From positions 124,001 through 188,000 of the forward strand of contig NZ_JAPFGP010000006.1 of the NCBI RefSeq assembly GCF_026241155.1: a DNA stretch of 64,000 nucleotides, given 5' to 3'. This DNA comes from Paucibacter sp. PLA-PC-4 (GTDB lineage Bacteria; Pseudomonadota; Gammaproteobacteria; Burkholderiales; Burkholderiaceae_C). A model generated the notes under the pieces. It was not told the DNA's origin. It did not search any database and saw only the letters and a program-made list of their open reading frames with translations. Below are positions 44,906 through 54,366 of the stretch, piece after piece. The stretch's first letter is position 1; each line of letters starts with the position of its first letter. The position numbers and the translations under genes were made by a program.

Positions 44906-47051
44906 GTCCTTGTTGAACCGTTTGCACTTGGGCTTGGGCCGGCGCTCCAAGCTGCCGTTGATCCTGCAGACCGAGGGCGCTGAATGCGCGCTGGCGTGTC
45001 TGGCGATGGTGGCCAGCTTCCATGGCCAACGCTGCGATCTGGCCGAGCTGCGCGGGCGCTTCTCGCTGTCGCTGAAAGGCGCGACGATGGCCGACCTGGT
45101 CCGGATGGCCGACCAGTTGGGCCTGGCCAGCCGTGCCCTGCGCGCCGAACCCGAGCATCTGGCCCAGCTGCAGCTGCCCTGCATCCTGCATTGGGACTTC
45201 AAGCACTTTGTCGTGCTGGCCGAGGTGCGCGGTCAGCGGGCGCTGCTACACGATCCGGTGGCCGGTCAGCGCTGGATCACGCTGGCCGAGCTGTCGCGTC
45301 ACTTCACTGGCGTGGTGCTGGAGCTGCGGCCCGGGGCCGATTTCGCGCCCAAGCCGGCACCGCCGAAGATCCGCTGGCAACAGCTGCTGGGTCGCATCTC
45401 CGGGCTCAAGCGCTCGCTGGCCCAGATCCTGGCGCTGGCGCTGGCGCTGGAGTTGCTGGTGCTGCTCTCTCCTTTCTTCATGCAATGGGTGGTGGACGGC
45501 GTGCTGGTCAGCGCCGACCACGACCTGCTGGTGACGCTGGGCCTTGGCTTCGGACTCTTGGTGCTGCTGCAGGTGGCCATCGGCGCGCTGCGCTCCTGGG
45601 CCGTACTGCAGCTCTCAGCCAGCCTGAACCTGCAGTGGCTCAGCAATGTGTTCACTCATTTGCTGCGCCTGCCGCTGGCCTGGTTCGAGAAGCGCCATCT
45701 GGGTGACATCTTGTCGCGCTTCGGCAGCGTGCAGCAGATGCAGCAGACGCTGACCACCCACTTCATCGAGGCCCTGCTGGACGGGCTGATGGTGCTGATC
45801 ACGCTCGTCATGATGTGGATCTACAGCCCACGCCTGGCACTGGTGGCGCTGGCTGCCGTGCTGGCCTACGGCCTGCTGCGCTGGGTCTATTTCCGGCCGC
45901 TTCGGTTGGCCTCAGAAGAGGCTCTGGTGCACGAGGCACGGCAGACCAGCCACTTCCTGGAGTCGCTGCGCGGCGCCCAGGCCGTCAAGCTCTTCAACGC
46001 CCAGGCCGATCGCAGCGCGCGCTTTGCCAATCTGGTGGTCGAGACCATGAACGCCCAGCTCGGCACGCACCGACTGGAGCTGGGCATGGGCGTGGCCAAC
46101 AAGCTGCTGTTCGGACTGGAGCGCGTCATCATCATTTGGCTGGGCGCGCTGCTGGTGCTGGACCGGCAGCTGTCGGTGGGCATGCTGTTCGCGTTCATGG
46201 CCTACAAGGAACAGTTCAGTCTGCGCATCAGCGCGCTGATCGACAAGGCCGTGAGCCTGAAGATGCTGGGCCTGCAGGGCGAACGTCTGGCCGATATCGT
46301 GCTGACCGCACCCGAGCCGCAAATGAACGAGGCGGCCGCCCTGCCCCGCCCGGTCGAGCAGGCCGCGGCGCTGGAGCTGCGCGAGGTGTCGTTCCGCTAT
46401 GCCGACGGCGAGCCCGAGGTGATCTGCGGCTGCAGCCTGCGCATCGAAGCCGGTGAGTCAGTGGCCATCGTCGGCCCCTCGGGCTGTGGCAAGACGACCT
46501 TACTCAAGCTGATGCTGGGCATCCATGCGCCGCAATCCGGCGAGATTCGGCTCGGCCAGCAGGCGCTGTCGCAGATCGGTCTGCAGGACTGGCGTGCGCG
46601 CATCGGCACGGTGATGCAGGACGACCAACTGTTTGCCGGCAGCATCGCCGACAACATCTCCTTTTTCGACCCCGAGGCCGATGCCGCCTGGATCGAGCGC
46701 TGCGCGATGTTGGCCTGCGTGCACGAGGACATCGTCGCGATGCCTATGGCCTACGAAAGCCTGATTGGCGATATGGGCTCCAGCCTCTCGGGCGGCCAGC
46801 GCCAGCGCGTGCTGCTGGCCCGCGCGTTGTACAAGAAACCGGCCTTCCTCTTCCTCGATGAGGCCACCAGCGCACTGGACGTAGAGCGCGAGCGCCAAGT
46901 CAATGCCTCGCTGCGCCAGCTTCCTTTGACCCGCATCGTGATCGCGCATCGGCCCGAGACGATTGCGGCAGCGCAGCGCGTCATCACCCTGCAGCAGGGC
47001 CGGGTCGCGCAGGACTTGCGCAGCGTGCCGCCGCCCGGCGCCCAAGCCTAG
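44898..47051 (+). CDS. Peptidase-containing ABC exporter (C39, CvaB/RaxB type)
   Basis: Bifunctional exporter of 717 residues. The N-terminal C39 peptidase domain has the oxyanion Gln24, catalytic Cys30 (QTEGAECALACLAMV), His103 (HWDFKHFVVL) and Asp119 (LLHDPVAG), all present, so it should cut double-glycine leaders. A six-helix membrane domain covers about 150-450. The ATPase has Walker A GPSGCGKTT, signature LSGGQRQR and Walker B FLFLDEATSALD. The start is GTG, inside the end of the HlyD gene. With the adaptor it forms an export complex for the nearby 55-residue precursor. Confidence 0.93.
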   Translation: MSESLLNRLHLGLGRRSKLPLILQTEGAECALACLAMVASFHGQRCDLAELRGRFSLSLKGATMADLVRMADQLGLASRALRAEPEHLAQLQLPCILHWDFKHFVVLAEVRGQRALLHDPVAGQRWITLAELSRHFTGVVLELRPGADFAPKPAPPKIRWQQLLGRISGLKRSLAQILALALALELLVLLSPFFMQWVVDGVLVSADHDLLVTLGLGFGLLVLLQVAIGALRSWAVLQLSASLNLQWLSNVFTHLLRLPLAWFEKRHLGDILSRFGSVQQMQQTLTTHFIEALLDGLMVLITLVMMWIYSPRLALVALAAVLAYGLLRWVYFRPLRLASEEALVHEARQTSHFLESLRGAQAVKLFNAQADRSARFANLVVETMNAQLGTHRLELGMGVANKLLFGLERVIIIWLGALLVLDRQLSVGMLFAFMAYKEQFSLRISALIDKAVSLKMLGLQGERLADIVLTAPEPQMNEAAALPRPVEQAAALELREVSFRYADGEPEVICGCSLRIEAGESVAIVGPSGCGKTTLLKLMLGIHAPQSGEIRLGQQALSQIGLQDWRARIGTVMQDDQLFAGSIADNISFFDPEADAAWIERCAMLACVHEDIVAMPMAYESLIGDMGSSLSGGQRQRVLLARALYKKPAFLFLDEATSALDVERERQVNASLRQLPLTRIVIAHRPETIAAAQRVITLQQGRVAQDLRSVPPPGAQA

Positions 47052-47144
47052 CTATGACCACGATGGCCAGATTCAACTGGCCGGGCAGGATGGGAATCAT
47101 TAGCATTCTCCTATCTGAACTTCGGCATTGATAGGAGTAACACC

Positions 47145-47357
47145 ATGGCCAAAACCGCAAGCTTCGGCATCCTGCATCTGGGCACCGCCTTCGGTGTCAC
47201 CTATGCGCTGACCGGCGACGTCGCGATCGCTGGGGCCGTGACCTTCGTCGAACCGATGGTCAACACCGTGATGCACTACTTCCACGACAAGCACTGGGAC
47301 CGCATTGCCCAGCACCTGCCGCGTCTGGCCCTGTTCTCCAGGTTCAATCGGGCTTGA
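47145..47357 (+). CDS. DUF2061 small membrane protein
   Basis: Protein of 70 residues: ASFGILHLGTAFGVTYALTG, then VAIAGAVTFVEPMVNTVMHY and FHDKHW, the full DUF2061 signature with two short membrane helices. A TAGGAG ribosome site precedes the ATG. It follows the exporter by 93 bp and may be separately transcribed. Its 3' end overlaps the convergent Bug gene by 14 bp. Function unknown. Confidence 0.85.
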   Translation: MAKTASFGILHLGTAFGVTYALTGDVAIAGAVTFVEPMVNTVMHYFHDKHWDRIAQHLPRLALFSRFNRA

Positions 47358-48330
47358 TCTTGGCGCGGGCGATCACGGCCTTCCAGCGCTGCTGCTCCTG
47401 GGCAATGAAGCTGGCGAACTGAGCGGGGGTGTTGCCCACCGGCTCTGCGGCATCAGTGGCCAGGCGCTCCCTGGCGCTGACCGAGCGGATCGCCTTCACG
47501 GCTTCGGCCGCTAGCTTGTCGATATGAGCCTGCGCCATCGAGGCTGGTGCGTTCAGCCCGTACCACTGCGTCATCTCGAAGCCCGGGAAGCCCTGCTCGG
47601 CAACGGTCGGCACATCGGGCAGTTGGGGCAGGCGCTCCTTCGAACCGGTCGCGATGCAGCGCAGCTTGCCGGTCTTGATGAATTGCAGGATGGCCGGCGC
47701 ACCGACGGCCGCCGCATCCAGCCGGCCGGCCAGCAGATCGGTCAGCTGTGGGCCCGTGCCGCGATAGGGCACGTGCAGGATGAAGAGATTGCCGGTCATC
47801 TTCAGGTATTCGAAGGCCAGGTGGCCGGCGCTGCCATTGCCGGCCGAGCCGTAGTTGAGCTTGCCGGGCTTGCTGCGTGCCAGCGCGACGAACTCCCTCA
47901 GATCCTTGGCCGGCACATCCGGATGGACCACATAGAGGCTGGGCACCTTGGCCAGCAGAGTCACCGGTTTGAAGTCTTTGTTGGTATCGAAGGGCAGCTT
48001 GTCGTAGATGAAGGGATTTACTGCCAAGGTGCCGATATGGCCCAGGATCAGCGTGTGTTGGTCATCGGCTCGGGCCACCTCGCCCATCGCGATATTGCCG
48101 CCGCCGCCGGGCTTGTTCTCCACATAGACGGTCTGGCCCAGCGTCTTGCTGAGCTCGAAGGCGGTGGCGCGGGCAACGATCTCGCTGCTGCCCCCCGGCG
48201 CAAAAGGAACGACCAAGCGCACAGAGCGGCTCGGCCAGGGGCCGGCCTGAGCGGCGGCCGGCAGGCCCATCAGGCCGGCGGCACCGGCTAGGCCGGATTG
48301 CAAAATGAGGCGGCGGTTTGAGGTGCTCAC
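47344..48330 (-). CDS. Bug-family tripartite tricarboxylate-type receptor
   Basis: Periplasmic solute-binding protein of 328 residues of the large Bordetella uptake gene family. The signal peptide ends LPAAAQAGP. Then come VRLVVPFAPGGSSEIVARAT, VENKPGGGGNIAMGEVARA, LNYGSAGNGSAGHLAFEYLK and VPYRGTGPQLTDLLAGRLDA. It binds a carboxylate or similar small solute. No TctA/TctB membrane genes are adjacent, as is common for this expanded family. Confidence 0.92.
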   Translation of the reverse strand: MSTSNRRLILQSGLAGAAGLMGLPAAAQAGPWPSRSVRLVVPFAPGGSSEIVARATAFELSKTLGQTVYVENKPGGGGNIAMGEVARADDQHTLILGHIGTLAVNPFIYDKLPFDTNKDFKPVTLLAKVPSLYVVHPDVPAKDLREFVALARSKPGKLNYGSAGNGSAGHLAFEYLKMTGNLFILHVPYRGTGPQLTDLLAGRLDAAAVGAPAILQFIKTGKLRCIATGSKERLPQLPDVPTVAEQGFPGFEMTQWYGLNAPASMAQAHIDKLAAEAVKAIRSVSARERLATDAAEPVGNTPAQFASFIAQEQQRWKAVIARAKIKPD

Positions 48331-48378
48331 GGGCTAGTCTCCATCGTTGTTGTGGAGTCAGTCTAGGCCCGATGGCTG

Positions 48379-48633
48379 TCAAGGTGCTGTCTCGCGCTCC
48401 ATCCAACCGAGCCAGCGCAGCGCCTGTTCGCGCGTTTCGCCACACATCATCTCGCTGGGCTGCAGCGAGCCACAGACGGCCGGACGCTCGGGCCGACCAA
48501 AGATCTTGCAAGCGTCCTGCTCGTCGAGCTGGATGCAGCGCACACCGGCCGGCTTGCCGTGCGGCATCCCGGGTATGGGTGAGCTGATCGACGGCGCGAT
48601 GCAACAGGCGGCGCAATGGTCTCGGCACTTCAT
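48379..48633 (-). CDS. YkgJ-family cysteine-cluster protein
   Basis: Protein of 84 residues with CRDHCAACC at the start and further Cys residues (VRCIQLD, DACKIFG, PAVCGSL, MMCGE). This is the YkgJ zinc/iron-chelating pattern in its short betaproteobacterial form. It probably binds a metal ion; the role is unknown. It is divergent from mnmG with 114 bp between. Confidence 0.88.
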   Translation of the reverse strand: MKCRDHCAACCIAPSISSPIPGMPHGKPAGVRCIQLDEQDACKIFGRPERPAVCGSLQPSEMMCGETREQALRWLGWMERETAP

Positions 48634-48672
48634 CGCGATATTGTCGCGGCCCTTGGGGCCCCCAGCCGTGAC

Positions 48673-48681
48673 TTATCCACA
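48673..48681 (+). promoter_or_regulatory. Perfect DnaA box ahead of mnmG
   Basis: TTATCCACA matches the consensus DnaA box. It stands alone in the 114-bp ykgJ-mnmG gap, with no AT-rich unwinding region, so it is not an origin by itself. DnaA control of the mnmG promoter is plausible. Confidence 0.55.
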
Positions 48682-48747
48682 GGCCCCCGGTAAAATTCAG
48701 GGTTTGCCCGCGCCGGCATTTTCGGCGCCCGATTGAGGCACTCCTCC

Positions 48748-50691
48748 ATGCTCTACCCCAAGGAATTCGACGTCATCGTGGTTGGCGGTGGCCATGCCGG
48801 CACCGAGGCCGCGCTGGCCGCCGCCCGCATGGGCGTCAAGACCCTACTGCTGACCCACAATATCGAGACCCTGGGCCAGATGAGCTGCAACCCCTCGATC
48901 GGCGGCATCGGTAAGGGCCATCTGGTCAAAGAGGTCGATGCCTTGGGCGGTGCGATGGCAGCAGCCACCGATGAAGGCGGCATCCAGTTCCGCATCCTCA
49001 ACGGCTCCAAGGGCCCGGCCGTGCGCGCCACCCGCGCCCAGGCAGACCGGGTGCTCTACAAAGCCGCAATCCGGCGCCGGCTGGAGAACCAACCGAACCT
49101 GTGGCTATTCCAACAGGCGGTCGACGACCTGATGGTCGAGGGTGATCGCGTCGTCGGCGCCGTCACCCAGATCGGCCTGCAGTTCCACGCCCGCGCCGTT
49201 GTGCTGACGGCCGGTACCTTCCTGGACGGCCGTATCCATGTGGGCCTGCAGAACTACAGCGCCGGACGTGCAGGCGATCCACCGGCAGTCTCGCTGTCTG
49301 GTCGGCTCAAGGAGCTGAAGCTGCCACAAGGCCGACTGAAGACCGGCACGCCGCCGCGCATCGACGGCCGCAGCATCGACTTCTCGAAGTGCGAGGAGCA
49401 GCCCGGCGACCTGGATCCCGTGCCGGTGTTCAGCTTCATGGGCTCGGCCGAGCAGCACCCGCAGCAGGTGCCCTGCTGGATCACCCACACCTCGGTACGC
49501 ACGCACGAGATCATCCGCTCCGGCTTCGAGCGCAGCCCGATGTTCACTGGCGTGATCGAAGGTGTCGGTCCGCGCTACTGCCCCTCGATCGAGGACAAGG
49601 TCAATCGCTTCGCCGACAAAGACAGCCACCAGATTTTTCTGGAGCCCGAAGGCCTGACGACGCACGAGTTCTACCCAAACGGCATCTCGACGTCCCTGCC
49701 CTTTGACATCCAGCTGGCCGCCGTGCAATCGATTCCCGGCCTCGAGAACGCCCACATCCTGCGCCCTGGCTATGCCATCGAGTACGACTACTTCGACCCG
49801 CGCGAGCTGAAGAGCAGCTTTGAGACGCGCGCGATCCAGGGCCTATTTTTCGCAGGACAGATCAATGGCACGACAGGCTACGAAGAAGCCGCGGCTCAGG
49901 GTCTGTTCGCCGGCCTGAACGCCGCCCTGCAGGTCAAGGATGAAGGGCCTTGGTTGCCTGGCCGCGAGCAGGCCTACCTGGGTGTGCTGGTCGACGACCT
50001 GATCACCAAGGGCGTGACCGAGCCCTACCGCATGTTCACGAGCCGCGCCGAGTTCCGACTGCAGCTGCGCGAGGACAATGCCGATATGCGATTGACAGAG
50101 GCCGGACGTGAGCTGGGCCTGGTCGACGATGCACGTTGGGAAGCATTCAACCGCAAGCGCGACGCTGTTTCACGTGAAACAGAGAAGCTGAAGTCGACCT
50201 GGGTCCACCCCAGCATCCTGCCGGCAGCCGATGCCGAGCGCCTGGTCGGAAAGGCGCTGGAGCGCGAGTACAACTTCATCGACCTGTTACGCCGACCGGG
50301 CGTGGTGTTCGACACGCTGGTCGAAGTCGCGTCGATCGCACGACCCGAAGCGGATGTTTCACGTGAAACGCTGAGTAGCGAGCTGGGCACGGCGATGGCC
50401 AATGCCGTGATCGAGCAGATCGAAACCAGCGTCAAGTACGCCGGCTATATCAACAAGCAAGTCGAGGACGTCGCCCGTGCTGCTCACTTCGAAAACCTGA
50501 AGCTACCGGCCGAGCTGGACTATGGTCAGGTCCAAGCCCTCTCCTTCGAGGTGCGCCAGAAACTCAGCAAGCATCAACCCGAAACCCTGGGCCAGGCCTC
50601 ACGCATCTCCGGCGTGACGCCAGCGGCGATCTCGCTGCTGCTGGTACATCTCAAAAAAGGTCGATTCAAGGGATTCGTTGATGCTGCATGA
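48748..50691 (+). CDS. mnmG: tRNA uridine-5-carboxymethylaminomethyl modification enzyme
   Basis: FAD-binding subunit of the MnmE-MnmG complex, which modifies the wobble uridine of several tRNAs. It has 647 residues, standard for the family. The FAD motif is [19 protein letters not shown], then [38 protein letters not shown] and the C-terminal helical domain with [16 protein letters not shown]. Two parS sites lie inside its 3' part. It leads the mnmG-rsmG-parA order typical of regions near the origin. The 48748 ATG is preferred to an earlier in-frame codon. Confidence 0.97.
   Translation: MLYPKEFDVIVVGGGHAGTEAALAAARMGVKTLLLTHNIETLGQMSCNPSIGGIGKGHLVKEVDALGGAMAAATDEGGIQFRILNGSKGPAVRATRAQADRVLYKAAIRRRLENQPNLWLFQQAVDDLMVEGDRVVGAVTQIGLQFHARAVVLTAGTFLDGRIHVGLQNYSAGRAGDPPAVSLSGRLKELKLPQGRLKTGTPPRIDGRSIDFSKCEEQPGDLDPVPVFSFMGSAEQHPQQVPCWITHTSVRTHEIIRSGFERSPMFTGVIEGVGPRYCPSIEDKVNRFADKDSHQIFLEPEGLTTHEFYPNGISTSLPFDIQLAAVQSIPGLENAHILRPGYAIEYDYFDPRELKSSFETRAIQGLFFAGQINGTTGYEEAAAQGLFAGLNAALQVKDEGPWLPGREQAYLGVLVDDLITKGVTEPYRMFTSRAEFRLQLREDNADMRLTEAGRELGLVDDARWEAFNRKRDAVSRETEKLKSTWVHPSILPAADAERLVGKALEREYNFIDLLRRPGVVFDTLVEVASIARPEADVSRETLSSELGTAMANAVIEQIETSVKYAGYINKQVEDVARAAHFENLKLPAELDYGQVQALSFEVRQKLSKHQPETLGQASRISGVTPAAISLLLVHLKKGRFKGFVDAA
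50166..50181. other. parS site 1 (inside mnmG)
   Basis: TGTTTCACGTGAAACA, a perfect 16-bp ParB-binding palindrome, embedded in coding sequence. Confidence 0.95.
50355..50370. other. parS site 2 (inside mnmG)
   Basis: TGTTTCACGTGAAACG: 15 of 16 bases match the parS consensus, 189 bp from site 1. Confidence 0.88.
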
Positions 50692-51340
50692 CATGAAGCC
50701 GGCGCTGGCCGACGCCGCCACCGAACTGGGCCTGGCGCTCACCGAGGCGCAACTCGATCAACTGCTGACCTATCTGGCACTGATCCAGAAGTGGAACAAG
50801 GTCTACAACCTCACCGCCGTGCGCGAACCCCAGGCCATGCTGACCCAGCATCTGGTGGACAGCCTCAGCTTGATTCCTGCCTTGCGTCGGCATGCCAAGG
50901 GCCAAGCCCTGCGCATGATGGATGTGGGCAGCGGCGGCGGCTTGCCGGGCGTAGTCGTGGCAATTTGTGACCCCTCCATCGACGTCACCTGCGTCGATGC
51001 CGTCGCCAAGAAGGCAAGCTTCATCAAGCAGGTCGCTGCTGAGCTGGCTTTGTCGAATCTGCACGGTGAGCACTCGCGCGTTGAGGCACTGGAGACCCCT
51101 CCCTTCGACGTGATCACCTCACGCGCCTTTGCCTCCCTACTGGACTTCACGACGCTGACTCGTCAGCACCTGAAACCCAACACCGAATCCGGAGCGATAT
51201 GGCTGGCCATGAAGGGGCAGCACCCTGCCGAGGAGTTAGCCGCCCTCCCCTCCGATCTTGATGTGTTTCACGTGGAACAGCTGCAGGTGCCCGGGCTCGA
51301 TGCCCAGCGTTGTCTCATCTGGATCAAGCCGCGGGCCTGA
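50681..51340 (+). CDS. rsmG: 16S rRNA (guanine-527-N7) methyltransferase
   Basis: SAM-dependent methyltransferase of 219 residues. It shows [20 protein letters not shown], the SAM-binding [17 protein letters not shown] and [14 protein letters not shown], all standard for RsmG/GidB. It overlaps the end of mnmG by 11 bp; an ATG at 50693 is an alternative start. A third parS-like site lies near its 3' end. Confidence 0.96.
   Translation: MLHDMKPALADAATELGLALTEAQLDQLLTYLALIQKWNKVYNLTAVREPQAMLTQHLVDSLSLIPALRRHAKGQALRMMDVGSGGGLPGVVVAICDPSIDVTCVDAVAKKASFIKQVAAELALSNLHGEHSRVEALETPPFDVITSRAFASLLDFTTLTRQHLKPNTESGAIWLAMKGQHPAEELAALPSDLDVFHVEQLQVPGLDAQRCLIWIKPRA
51264..51279. other. parS site 3 (inside rsmG)
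   Basis: TGTTTCACGTGGAACA has one mismatch to parS. It lies 122 bp upstream of the parA start. Confidence 0.85.
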
Positions 51341-51400
51341 TCCGGGCTTTTGCCCCGCCCATCCGGGCTACCATCGCTGCCTGCTGAGAAAAACTAGACC

Positions 51401-52171
51401 ATGGCCAAAATCTTCTGCATTGCCAATCAAAAAGGGGGGGTCGGCAAGACCACCACGACGGTCAACCTCGCGGCCGGTCTGGCCCAGGTCGGCCAACGGG
51501 TGCTGGTTGTCGACTTAGACCCTCAGGGCAATGCCACGATGGGCTCGGGCATCGACAAGCGCGCCTTGGAGTTGAGCGTCTATGACGTCTTGCTGGAATC
51601 TGCAAGCATCGCCGAGGCCAAGCAGCGCAATGACAAGGTCGGCTATGACGTGCTCGGTGCCAATCGCGAGCTGGCCGGCGCCGAGGTCGAGTTGGTCGAA
51701 CTGGACCGCCGTGAGCGCCGCCTCAAGGGTGCGCTGTCTGCAGCCAAGGACGACTACGACTTTGTGCTGATCGACTGCCCACCATCGCTGTCGATGCTGA
51801 CCCTGAATGGCCTGTGCTCGGCCCATGGCGTGGTCGTGCCGATGCAGTGCGAGTACTTCGCGCTCGAAGGCCTGTCCGACCTGGTCAACACGATCAAGCA
51901 GGTACATGCCAATCTGAACCCGGACCTGCAGATCATCGGCTTGCTGCGGGTGATGTTCGACCCACGCATCACGCTGCAGCAGCAGGTCAGCGAGCAACTG
52001 AAGAGCCACTTTGGTGATAAGGTCTTTGACAGCGTGATTCCCCGCAATGTGCGCCTGGCCGAAGCACCCAGTTACGGCCTGCCGGGCGTGGTGTTCGACC
52101 CCGCGTCCAAGGGCGCGCAAGCCTTTGTCGAATTCGCCCGGGAGATGGTGCGTCGCGTCGGAGCGATGTGA
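51401..52171 (+). CDS. parA: Chromosome partitioning ATPase ParA
   Basis: ParA/Soj ATPase of 256 residues that works with ParB-parS to separate replicated origins. The deviant Walker A is IANQKGGVGKTTTTVNLAAG; further motifs are VLVVDLDPQGNATMGSGI and DFVLIDCPPSLSMLTLN. It lacks the N-terminal DNA-binding extension of plasmid type Ia ParA, matching chromosomal versions. A GNAT gene separates it from argC and parB. Confidence 0.97.
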   Translation: MAKIFCIANQKGGVGKTTTTVNLAAGLAQVGQRVLVVDLDPQGNATMGSGIDKRALELSVYDVLLESASIAEAKQRNDKVGYDVLGANRELAGAEVELVELDRRERRLKGALSAAKDDYDFVLIDCPPSLSMLTLNGLCSAHGVVVPMQCEYFALEGLSDLVNTIKQVHANLNPDLQIIGLLRVMFDPRITLQQQVSEQLKSHFGDKVFDSVIPRNVRLAEAPSYGLPGVVFDPASKGAQAFVEFAREMVRRVGAM

Positions 52172-52932
52172 TGGGACTCGAAGAGCTGGCGCGTCGCGCC
52201 GAAGAGGCCGGCCTCAATGCCAGCGCCCCACCCCAGCAAGCCCGGGTCGACGGTTGGCTGATTCGCTTGTCGCCGGGCAAGGCCAAGCGCTCGCGTTGCG
52301 TCAATGCATTGAGCACGGGCAGCACAGCGCTGGAGCACTTGCTGGGCCGGTGCCGGCAAGCCTTCGATGCGGCCGATCTGCCGCTGATCGTGCGCATCAC
52401 CCCCTTCAGTCAACCGGCCGATCTGGACGTCCAGCTGGCAGCCAAAGGCTGGTTCGAGTTTGATCCGGCCGATGTGATGGTGCGCCCTCACCTCGATGAG
52501 TTGCCGGCCGTCAATGAGCGGCTGCAAGGCATCGAAGCCACGCGCTACGCGCAGATCGTAGGCGAGCTGCGCGGCTCCAGTGCCGGCGCGATCGCTGCGC
52601 ATGCCGAGCGCATGCAGGCCGCTCCTGTACCTTATCAGGGCTTTGTGCTGCAAGGCGGCGCGGGGCAGTTGCTGGCCTGCGGGCAATTCGTCCGAGAGGG
52701 CGATATCGTCGGCCTCTATGACATCTTCACGCCACCCGAGCAGCGTGGCCTGGGCCATGCCCAGCAGCTGTGCAGTGCCTTGCTGCAGACCGCCAAGGCC
52801 CAGGGCGCAGCGCAGGCCTATCTGCAGGTCGGCACTGACAACGAGATCGCCAAGCGCCTGTACACCCGCCTCGGATTTCGCTTCGCCTACCGCTACCACT
52901 ACCGCAGCGACAACCCGGCCGCCGTGGACTGA
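52171..52932 (+). CDS. GNAT acetyltransferase, two-domain
   Basis: Protein of 253 residues. The N-terminal half is a diverged acetyltransferase-like domain (ARVDGWLIRLSPGKAKRSRC, VNALSTG). The C-terminal half has the CoA-binding signature IFTPPEQRGLGHAQQLCSAL and LGFRFAYRYHYR. The layout resembles acetyltransferases found next to parA in Burkholderiales. It starts one base before the parA stop ends (TGATG), so translation is coupled. Substrate unknown. Confidence 0.85.
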   Translation: MGLEELARRAEEAGLNASAPPQQARVDGWLIRLSPGKAKRSRCVNALSTGSTALEHLLGRCRQAFDAADLPLIVRITPFSQPADLDVQLAAKGWFEFDPADVMVRPHLDELPAVNERLQGIEATRYAQIVGELRGSSAGAIAAHAERMQAAPVPYQGFVLQGGAGQLLACGQFVREGDIVGLYDIFTPPEQRGLGHAQQLCSALLQTAKAQGAAQAYLQVGTDNEIAKRLYTRLGFRFAYRYHYRSDNPAAVD

Positions 52933-52945
52933 CTGAGGGCGCGGC

Positions 52946-53380
52946 TCAGTCGCGCGGCTTCCAGACCTTCAGCAAGGTGTGGCGCGTGAAGCCGGGTACA
53001 AAGTCGTGGACATGGGCGATGCAGGCATAGCCGAGGTGCTCGTAGATCTCGGCCACTTCGTCCAGCAGGGTCTCGATCAAGGCATCAACGCAGCCACGAC
53101 GCAATGCCTGAGCCTCCAGCTGGCGCAGGCAGTCGCCGCCCAGGCCCTGGCCGCGATCACCGTCGCGCACCCACAAATAGCTGACATAAAGGCGCTGGAA
53201 CTCGGTCCGGCCCCAGGCACCGGCGACCAAGTCCTCGCCCTCGTACAGCGCACAGGCAATTTCAGCCGCATCGCTGCCCTGGGCCTGCTGGCGACCATGG
53301 CTGATGACGCCGTCGCGGATCGCCTCCAGCGCCGCCTGCGGCACGGCGTCATCGCGACGCCATTGCCGCGCTGAGCTCAT
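52946..53380 (-). CDS. GNAT acetyltransferase, small
   Basis: Protein of 144 residues with a single GNAT domain: YVSYLWVRDGDRGQGLGGDC carries the acetyl-CoA loop (R-G-Q-G-L-G) and IYEHLGYACIAHVHDFVPGF follows near the end. Substrate unknown. Its start overlaps the argC stop by one base, so it is probably the second gene of an argC unit. Confidence 0.85.
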   Translation of the reverse strand: MSSARQWRRDDAVPQAALEAIRDGVISHGRQQAQGSDAAEIACALYEGEDLVAGAWGRTEFQRLYVSYLWVRDGDRGQGLGGDCLRQLEAQALRRGCVDALIETLLDEVAEIYEHLGYACIAHVHDFVPGFTRHTLLKVWKPRD

Positions 53381-54321
53381 CAGAGGCCCAGGCCTTCGTC
53401 CAGGCCCAGGTGCACATTCATCGCCTGCACGGCGGCGCCGCTGGCGCCCTTGCCGAGATTGTCCAGCCGTGCCATCACCAGCACTTGCGTCTCGCTGCCG
53501 AACACAAACAGATCGACCCGGTTCGTGTCGTTGCAGGCCTGCACATCGAAAAAGCCCTCTTCCAAAGTCACCGCATCGCGCAGCGGCATCACGCGAATGA
53601 AGCGCTCGCCTTCGTAATGGGCCGCCAAGGCCTGCTGGATGTCCTCGGCCTTGGCGCCGGCGCGCAGCTGGCTCAGGTGCAGGGGCACGGTGACCGCCAG
53701 GCCCTTGTAGAACTTGCCGACGATGGGCATGAACACCGGCGCTGTCTTCAGCCCCGTGTGGGCCATCATCTCGGGCAGATGCTTGTGGGCCAGACCCAGC
53801 GCATAGGGGCGCGGCGAATCGAGCTTGGCATCGCCGCCGGCCTCGTACTGCGCAATCATCGATTTGCCGCCGCCCGAGTAGCCAGTTATCGAAGTCGCCG
53901 ACACCAAGGCATCAGCCGGCAGCAGGCCGGCATCGACCAGCGGGCGCAGAGCCAGAATGAAGGCGCTGGCATGGCAGCCGGGATTGGCAATGCGCTTGGC
54001 GGCGCGGATCTTGGCGCGCTGCTCGCGCGCCAGCTCGGGCAAACCGAAGGCCCAGCCGGGCACCGTGCGGTGCGCGGTGCTGGCGTCGATCAGACAGGTG
54101 TTGGGATTGCTGATCATCGCGGCCGCTTCGCGCGATGCCGCGTCGGGCAGGCACAAGAAGGCGACGTCGGCCGCGTTCAGCAGGCGAGCGCGTTCAGCCG
54201 GATCCTTGCGCTTGTCTGCATCGATGCGCAGCACCTCGATGTCTCGACGCGCGGCCAGATACTCATGAATACGCAGGCCGGTCGTGCCTTCTTGGCCATC
54301 CACAAACACCGCGTACGTCAT
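53380..54321 (-). CDS. argC: N-acetyl-gamma-glutamyl-phosphate reductase (short type)
   Basis: Third enzyme of arginine synthesis: NADPH reduction of N-acetylglutamyl phosphate. Length 313, matching the short (type 2) family. The NADP-binding start is [20 protein letters not shown], the catalytic Cys lies in [18 protein letters not shown], and [11 protein letters not shown] and [11 protein letters not shown] follow. No other arg genes are adjacent. Divergent from the small hydrolase. Confidence 0.95.
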   Translation of the reverse strand: MTYAVFVDGQEGTTGLRIHEYLAARRDIEVLRIDADKRKDPAERARLLNAADVAFLCLPDAASREAAAMISNPNTCLIDASTAHRTVPGWAFGLPELAREQRAKIRAAKRIANPGCHASAFILALRPLVDAGLLPADALVSATSITGYSGGGKSMIAQYEAGGDAKLDSPRPYALGLAHKHLPEMMAHTGLKTAPVFMPIVGKFYKGLAVTVPLHLSQLRAGAKAEDIQQALAAHYEGERFIRVMPLRDAVTLEEGFFDVQACNDTNRVDLFVFGSETQVLVMARLDNLGKGASGAAVQAMNVHLGLDEGLGL

Positions 54322-54366
54322 GACATCTCCAGCACAATGAGCAACAAAGGAAGCGAAGCATAAAGC

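Noticed and set aside
47065-47082. GGCCAG-N6-CTGGCC after the ABC exporter as a terminator
   Set aside because: Stem of only six pairs and no T-run.
47094-47112. Fur-box-like GGAATCATTAGCATTCTCC ahead of the DUF2061 gene
   Set aside because: Matches the Fur consensus only loosely and no iron gene is adjacent; too weak to call.
48634-48747. Replication origin in the ykgJ-mnmG gap
   Set aside because: Only one DnaA box, no AT-rich unwinding stretch and no cluster of boxes.
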